Assembly (NCBI RefSeq): GCF_007860095.1 | Contig: NZ_SJPT01000001.1 | Location: 448,212 to 512,211 of the forward strand | Reading direction: 5' to 3' | Source of the DNA: Novipirellula galeiformis | GTDB taxonomy: Bacteria > Planctomycetota > Planctomycetia > Pirellulales > Pirellulaceae | DNA length: 64,000 bases | Shown here: positions 58,993 to 64,000 of the stretch, piece after piece | Position numbering within the stretch: the stretch's first letter is position 1 | Layout: each line of letters begins with the position of its first letter | Translations under genes and position numbers: made by a program | The notes under the pieces: model-generated | The model's input: the letters and a program-made list of their open reading frames with translations, nothing else | Told to the model about the DNA's origin: nothing | The model's database searches: none

Positions 58993-61323
58993 TCAAAAAA
59001 TCACGAACGTGCTCCAGACGGCACCAGTTTTGGGGCAATAATCGATTGCGGTTTCTGACGCGACAGGAAAACCTCCCTGTCGAAAGTTATTCAGTCTCCA
59101 GTTGTCACTGACGGGATAGTTCATGGGTAGCGTGTAGGCGACGACTGAACGATTGCGTTTAACATCTGGCAAATCGTTTTCGCGAATCACGGTAACTCCG
59201 TATCCGGCGGCGCGAATCGAGTCGACGAGGGTTTCCATCCCGCCAGTGAGCCAACCGCTTATTTCGGCTTTAACCTTGCTCGTGGTGTCGATCGCTCGCC
59301 AAGCGTCGACGAGTTGCGATTGAGAGATTGGCTCCTCGCCCAACCTGCTCAACCATGCTCGCGCCAGTTCAAGATCAATTTCGTCATACGGTGCCGAGGA
59401 AAATTCACCGTCGTCTCGTACTGGTTTGATTACGACGAATGGTCGAGGTGGACGTTCCTCCTCGGGTTGTCCTGGGTGGATCGCACGATTGAGTCGCCCG
59501 AGTCTTTGGATCAGTGCGGGAATCGGCGCAAGCTCGGTGACAAGCAAGGTCGCGTGCTTCAGATCCAATGACATTTCGGCGACTTGACTCGTCGTGGCAC
59601 AGCCACCGTCGTGCGAATCAAACATGGCGGTCACTTCGTTGTGTCGGTCAACTCGATCTTTGTAAATGAAACGACTGTGGTAGACACTGGCATTGCAATC
59701 AGCGAGTTCGATGCCGAGTTTTCGGGTTCGTTCGACCGTGTTGCTGATCCAGAGCACGCGTCCACCGGAATCAAACTCGTCGCGAACAAGCTCTATTGCA
59801 TCCTCTCGTGTAAACGACACGTCTGACTCATGGCGAAAGTATCGAGGCAGTTGCTCCAGATCTCTCGGCCCAGGAACACAGCGAAAGCTCCGCTTGGCTT
59901 TCTTGGCAGCTTTTTCAATGGCTTCTCGACGGGATATCGGAAGACTCGCCGTCATCAGGAGCACCGGGATCCCGGGCAGCTCACGGAGAAACGTTAATAG
60001 ATTTCCGAACAGCACATCGTCATAAGAATGAACCTCATCAAACACGATTGCTGACTGCGAAATTGCGGGCCAGGAATACAAGCCGCGTCGTTGGTTTTGC
60101 AGAATCAAGAGCAGTGAATCAACTGTGCAAGCAACGATTTTTGTGTCCCAAGCCTTGAGCGATTCGACTCGCACTGAGGCATCATCGACGTTGTCGTCGA
60201 GTTCTCGCGTCCCGAGTATCTGCAGCTTGTCGTATTGCTGGCGACTATGAAACAAATCCGCCCCATCGATGACCGATTGCTTGGACGGATCATTTGTTTC
60301 CGCTTCCAATAGATAGCTTTGAAACCCTGCTGTTGCGGTGCCAGTCGTTGGGTAGCAAAACCATAGCCGCCGCCCAGTCTGTTGTTGGTTGGCCCACATA
60401 TAGGCGGCGACTGTTTTGCCGCTACCGCATCCCGCTTCGACCAGCGTAATACTGGCGTCAGAATCGGCAATCGCTTTTTGGAATTCACGTGGGGAATGGC
60501 TTCCGAGGCGATTGGTCACGATCGAATCGATTTCTCCTGGTGCTGGGCGTCGATTCAAAGTTTCAGCGATCCAACTTTGTCGCTGCGGCGCGGTGTCGAT
60601 GTGTTCCCACAAAGCGGACCCAGCGACGTCGCTGGCGACAAGACAAGCTTTCGCACATGCACAAAACCGTCGCCACGTAGGATCGGAATTGATTTCGTTA
60701 ATGAAAAAATCGGTAAGCCGCTCAACCATTGCACAGAACTGGACAGGGCTTTTATGGTCTTTAACGCCACCAAAAAGAATGGATGGTATTTGAGAGGGCG
60801 GTTTGTTAAGCCCAAACTGCGCTTGGATCTGCAATAGACAAGCGTGAAAATCCCGGTGTTCGACAAAGACTTCAATTGGCTCGCTATTGAATTCATCCAT
60901 CTTCGGTGAGCATCTACCGTGTTTCGGATGATGTCCCGCAACGGCTGCCATCGCGACGTGCCAGCATCGCTGACAGCCGTCAACGGCAGGCAAGAGCCAA
61001 GCTTTCACAGCGGGTTGCTCAGCCAGCCAAACCGAAATCCATTCGTGACGAACCGCCTGTTGCTGCGGATTTCCTCCGATCATTTGCTGGAACTGATTGT
61101 TGGCTTTACCTAAATCGTGGATCGCTGCAGCCAAAAGTACGGTCTGACGAAAACGGTCCTGCCACTGACTCGGCGCCAGTCCAAACGCTGACAATTGATC
61201 GTGTCCGCTCGCGCTGATGATACCGATTGCTGAATCGAAGACATCTGTAAGGTGCTGTTGCAATGTGGCATGTTGATAAAGATCGGTTCCTTCAACACTT
61301 TTCGCGAGCAAACGTTCTGGCAT
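58993..61323 (-). CDS. cas3: Cas3 HD nuclease-helicase
   Basis: 776 residues from ATG 61323, where MPERLLAKSVEGTDLYQH resembles Cas3 starts; a GTG at 61428 is possible. The N-terminal HD nuclease has AAIHDLGKANN and a late HHPKHG. The SF2 helicase has Walker A GCGSGKT, motif II FDEVHSYD (DEVH), motif III MTASLP, motif V ATTSQVAEMSLDL and motif VI QRLGRLNR. It unwinds and degrades target DNA after Cascade binding. First gene of the cas operon. Confidence 0.94.
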   Translation of the reverse strand: MPERLLAKSVEGTDLYQHATLQQHLTDVFDSAIGIISASGHDQLSAFGLAPSQWQDRFRQTVLLAAAIHDLGKANNQFQQMIGGNPQQQAVRHEWISVWLAEQPAVKAWLLPAVDGCQRCWHVAMAAVAGHHPKHGRCSPKMDEFNSEPIEVFVEHRDFHACLLQIQAQFGLNKPPSQIPSILFGGVKDHKSPVQFCAMVERLTDFFINEINSDPTWRRFCACAKACLVASDVAGSALWEHIDTAPQRQSWIAETLNRRPAPGEIDSIVTNRLGSHSPREFQKAIADSDASITLVEAGCGSGKTVAAYMWANQQQTGRRLWFCYPTTGTATAGFQSYLLEAETNDPSKQSVIDGADLFHSRQQYDKLQILGTRELDDNVDDASVRVESLKAWDTKIVACTVDSLLLILQNQRRGLYSWPAISQSAIVFDEVHSYDDVLFGNLLTFLRELPGIPVLLMTASLPISRREAIEKAAKKAKRSFRCVPGPRDLEQLPRYFRHESDVSFTREDAIELVRDEFDSGGRVLWISNTVERTRKLGIELADCNASVYHSRFIYKDRVDRHNEVTAMFDSHDGGCATTSQVAEMSLDLKHATLLVTELAPIPALIQRLGRLNRAIHPGQPEEERPPRPFVVIKPVRDDGEFSSAPYDEIDLELARAWLSRLGEEPISQSQLVDAWRAIDTTSKVKAEISGWLTGGMETLVDSIRAAGYGVTVIRENDLPDVKRNRSVVAYTLPMNYPVSDNWRLNNFRQGGFPVASETAIDYCPKTGAVWSTFVIF

Positions 61324-61597
61324 CGGTATATTTCGAAGTGCGATGTGCGACAAATTTGGCGAAAATAAATCATTTTCGTGCTTGGATTTGCCGCATGGGT
61401 GAACGTAGTGTACCACCTCGAGTGACACGTTTGGTCACGGTCGTTAGGATTCAAATATATGGCTGGTTTTCGACCGGTTAAAGCTGTTCTGCTTTATTCA
61501 CTCCTTTGAGTGGCGGTGCGACGGGAAAGACGCGGGCGATCGCAACCTAGGGTTGCGGCTTACTCGCTGCGCTCGCAAGACGTTACCCTGGACAAGG

Positions 61598-61622
61598 TTG
61601 TTCAACGCCGTTGGCGTAAGTC
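61598..61622 (-). repeat. Degenerate CRISPR-repeat-like sequence upstream of cas3
   Basis: TTGTTCAACGCCGTTGGCGT and the following AAGTCG resemble array repeat bases 1-26 in the same orientation, with the palindrome AACGCC-GTT-GGCGT one base shorter. About 20 of 25 positions agree. It is single and has no adjoining second repeat. Confidence 0.5.
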
Positions 61623-61735
61623 GAAACGAGGCGTGATGGAAACGCCCCTTGGAATTAAAGCAAATCCCGCGTCAAAACCGGAGTTTTAGCAGCCCAGTGC
61701 GAACCGTCCGATTTCAGCAAGCAAAACGGTCGAAT

Positions 61736-61821
61736 TAGAGCATTTTCAATTTTGATGTCGCTACCGTCGCGTTCGCGGTGGGCCACGTTCTGGGGAACGC
61801 AGCGGCGATTTGAATCCCGCG
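61736..61821 (+). repeat. Dispersed repeat, copy B (right flank of CRISPR locus)
   Basis: 86-base copy of the element at 49975-50077 with the hexamer tract reduced to CAATTTTGATG, then the same block through GCCACGTTCTGGGG and the same TTTGAATCCCGCG end. It lies 15 bases before the 3' end of the minus-strand transporter gene. Confidence 0.85.
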
Positions 61822-61836
61822 TTTTTTTAAATGCGC

Positions 61837-63888
61837 TTAGCCCGGTAGACTGCTCGACGATTCGTTAGGCGTTTCAGCGGCGTCGAGTGCGGCGAGGTGT
61901 TCGGGCTTGAAAAAGCGACCGGCGACGATGCGAATCGGCACCAGCAGCGTGATGAATAGCGGAAACAGGATCGCGATGGCGCTGCTCTTGATGATCCACA
62001 GGACCGCCAAACAAGTGATTTGGAGGGTGGTATAAAGGTGGACGGTCCGCTGCGGAACGCGTCGCATGTAGTGCGTTTGAGGATACAGGCTGCTTTCCAT
62101 CGGAAACAGCGCCAAGCGTTCCAGGAATTGGTTGCCTTTCATCGAGACTAATCCCATGAATAGGAAAACCCCGTAGAGCACCGCCATCGGAACCATCTTC
62201 AGCAATGACAAGGCAATTAACGAGCCTCCGATGCCCATGTGAATCGCCAATCCGGTCAGCCGTGTTTCGCGAACATGGATCACACGGTCGCGTCGATCGC
62301 CGCTACGGGTCACCACTTCTTCAACGTCGGCCAAGCTGCGAACATGGTTTAGCGATCGCACGGTAGCGGCGACCAACCACGGCAGTCCGAACAGACTGAA
62401 CACCGCGGTCAAAATCCCAATCACGCCCAAGTCCCAGTGGTAGGCTGGGCCTTTCTGCAGTCGATGGTCGGGGCTGTTCACCAAGCGAGCGGTAATGTTT
62501 TGGTCGAGATAGATCAGCACGGCGCCGAGCAGTCCAGGGATTGCCGAAGCGAACCAAACCCACACCGGGGCATCCATTGGATTGACAAACCAGTCGCGAC
62601 CCTCATGCAGCGAGGGAGCGAATTGGCTGGGAATATCGAGTTTGGCGAGTTGCACGTTGTTGAGCCAGATTGCGACCGCGCTCATCGCTACTAAGGCAAT
62701 CGTAGGGCCGAAGTCGCCCAGCAGTTCTCGCATCCAAGGAAACAAGAATCGGCTGCGTCGAAACGCTTGTAGGTTCATTGCGAGGTACAACGTGCCCAGC
62801 GCCAAGAGCAGCGTTAGTAACGCGTGCGATGGGTTCGCAACGTCGTTGATGTCTTGTGACTCTCGGGCCAGTGATGCGATCGCCTCGTAGATGTAGATCA
62901 GCGAAATCAACGCGGCAAAGATTTCATCGGTAAACCGTGTGAAAAAACGCATCAGGACGCTGGCGTCGGTCACAGCGAACAACAGCGTCAATCCGCCGGC
63001 CCACAAGCTGACGCAAGCGTAGGTCGGTAAAAATGGCAATTGAAGTTGCACGCACAAGCCGTAGAGCGTCGTGATAAAAACGAGTAACGGGCCGGTGGTC
63101 CCGATGATATTGAGCGGTTGCCCCGAGAACAGTGCGTAGAGGATGCCGCCGATGGCGGTCGCCAGAATCGTTTCCACGGCCCCGATTTGGCCGTGGGTGG
63201 CCACTCCGATAATGCCGCCAAAGGTGACCGTGGGGGCCAAGCACGCGAAGAACAGAAACATGATCGACGCGATGCTCTTGGCGTGCAAACCGTCGCGGAA
63301 ATCGGAGACGTAGGATGGTAGCCGGCGGCGAAGATCGTCACGCAACCCGCCCGCAAATCGCCCCGTCCAATGCATCTCGTCTTTGTGAAAATCGGTTTCA
63401 CGAGGTTCTTCGCTCGGGGCGACTCGAGCTTTGAAATGGAGAAAGGCTTCGGCAAGGTCCGTGGCGTCCTTTGCGTGGCGAAGCTCATAGCGAGCTTCCG
63501 AGTCGCTCATCAAACGGGCGATGGCCGCGAGCGTATCGATATGTTGTCGTGCCGCCTTTTCGGGACCGACCAACATGAATACGTAGGAGACGCCGACACC
63601 GTCCAACGCGCCGGCATTGATCGGGTGACTCAGACGAGCGAAGGCAACCAGCGGTTCGGTCAACACTTCGCTGTAAGCGTGAGGGACCGCAACGGCTTGT
63701 CCGATCGCCGTCGCAGCACTTCGTTCGCGTTGTAAAAGCTGCGAGACGAGAGGGTCACGCTGATCCGGGGTCAATATCCCGCGGCGCGTGAGTTCGTCGG
63801 CAATCTTAGCCAAGGCATCGTCGAGACCCGATGCTTCGAGATCGAGAACACAACGATCCGCGCGGAACGATTTTTCGAGCAATTCCAT
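61837..63888 (-). CDS. PTS EIIA-SLC4-like (bicarbonate/anion) transporter fusion
   Basis: 683 residues. Residues 1-150 form a PTS fructose/mannitol-type EIIA domain: TRRGILTPDQRDPLVSQLL, then the active-site His in VAVPHAYSEVL, and VFMLVGPEKAARQHIDTLAAI. Residues about 165-660 are the anion-exchanger membrane domain: FRDGLHAKSIASIMFLFFAC, LAPTVTFGGIIG, GTTGPLLVFITTLYG, DQNITARLVNSP and the GIGGSLI...VLYGVFLFMG region, around 12-14 helices. It probably moves bicarbonate or a similar anion; whether the EIIA part is phosphorylated is unknown. No EI/HPr gene is near. Confidence 0.87.
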   Translation of the reverse strand: MELLEKSFRADRCVLDLEASGLDDALAKIADELTRRGILTPDQRDPLVSQLLQRERSAATAIGQAVAVPHAYSEVLTEPLVAFARLSHPINAGALDGVGVSYVFMLVGPEKAARQHIDTLAAIARLMSDSEARYELRHAKDATDLAEAFLHFKARVAPSEEPRETDFHKDEMHWTGRFAGGLRDDLRRRLPSYVSDFRDGLHAKSIASIMFLFFACLAPTVTFGGIIGVATHGQIGAVETILATAIGGILYALFSGQPLNIIGTTGPLLVFITTLYGLCVQLQLPFLPTYACVSLWAGGLTLLFAVTDASVLMRFFTRFTDEIFAALISLIYIYEAIASLARESQDINDVANPSHALLTLLLALGTLYLAMNLQAFRRSRFLFPWMRELLGDFGPTIALVAMSAVAIWLNNVQLAKLDIPSQFAPSLHEGRDWFVNPMDAPVWVWFASAIPGLLGAVLIYLDQNITARLVNSPDHRLQKGPAYHWDLGVIGILTAVFSLFGLPWLVAATVRSLNHVRSLADVEEVVTRSGDRRDRVIHVRETRLTGLAIHMGIGGSLIALSLLKMVPMAVLYGVFLFMGLVSMKGNQFLERLALFPMESSLYPQTHYMRRVPQRTVHLYTTLQITCLAVLWIIKSSAIAILFPLFITLLVPIRIVAGRFFKPEHLAALDAAETPNESSSSLPG

Positions 63889-64000
63889 GCAGTCTTGTCC
63901 ACGGTCGCGTTGGGGCGTTTAGAAGAATGACCGCGAGTATGGCATATTTAGCCGCATACGGCGATTGTAGGGGCCGATGGCGGTTCTAGATCAGCACGTC
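63889..64000. other. Right window edge, upstream of the transporter
   Basis: 112 bases holding the presumed promoter of the minus-strand transporter; nothing specific identified. Confidence 0.3.

Larger units (their letters stand above)
61429..61836. other. Cas operon upstream region
   Basis: 408 bases between cas3 (-) and the transporter stop. It contains a 7-bp hairpin at 61541-61557 (CGCAACC, TAG, GGTTGCG), a CRISPR-repeat-like sequence at 61598-61622 and dispersed repeat copy B. The cas promoter should lie here, on the minus strand, but no clear boxes were identified. Confidence 0.5.

Noticed and set aside
53017-61323. CRISPR subtype I-C or I-G
   Set aside because: No Cas8c/Cas5c; the Cas4-Cas1 fusion is shared with I-G, but the DevR/DevS-like Cas7 and Cas5 and Cmx6-like Cas6 fit the MYXAN type.

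Overview
The window is from a planctomycete chromosome, most like the Rhodopirellula/Pirellulaceae group. The signs are two DUF1559 pseudopilin-like proteins, a very large PVC-type haem-binding secreted protein, a 2039-residue surface protein whose N-terminus has the planctomycete LExRxLL motif, FG-GAP and DUF1080 proteins, and many long intergenic inverted repeats. No rRNA or tRNA gene was seen.

Layout. 1-5.7 kb (+): threonine catabolism (tdh, cut by the window edge, and kbl), closed by a clear intrinsic terminator, then dapB, a small Cys-containing protein and an LplT-like MFS transporter. 5.7-7.1 kb (-): thiC. 7.9-13.7 kb (-): a heavy-metal RND efflux set (His-rich small protein, CzcB-like adaptor, CzcA-like pump) followed by a class II cytochrome c. 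14.4-16 kb (+): a DUF1559 pseudopilin and a small lipoprotein. 16.4-21.9 kb: secreted polysaccharide- and ester-degrading enzymes. 22-31.9 kb (-): a six-gene block in which an ExbB/ExbD proton-channel pair is encoded with a giant TPR protein and two membrane-anchored proteins, both carrying the SxxxH motif of TonB and TolA; one of these is fused to a terpene-cyclase-like alpha/alpha toroid. 32.3-38.4 kb (+): a sugar-nucleotide epimerase and the haem-binding giant. 38.8-42 kb (-): kdsB-pyrG-DUF1844.

42.1-50 kb (+): a full cobalamin riboswitch (about 42145-42416) precedes a DUF1559 pseudopilin and the 2039-aa surface protein, which has three DUF4465 domains, Calx-beta-like repeats and a dockerin-like pair. 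A small DUF1289 protein follows. This is the best candidate in the window for an undescribed system: a B12-controlled cell-surface apparatus.

50.5-61.4 kb: a complete type I CRISPR-Cas locus of the MYXAN (Dev) kind, with 32 repeats and 31 spacers and an operon cas3-cas6-cas8a1-cas7-cas5-cas4/cas1-cas2 on the minus strand. The leader and the newest spacers lie at the cas2 end. Two same-orientation copies of an 86-103 bp dispersed repeat bracket the whole locus, and a degenerate CRISPR-repeat-like sequence lies upstream of cas3. 61.8-63.9 kb (-): a SLC4-like bicarbonate/anion transporter with a recognisable PTS EIIA domain fused at its N-terminus.
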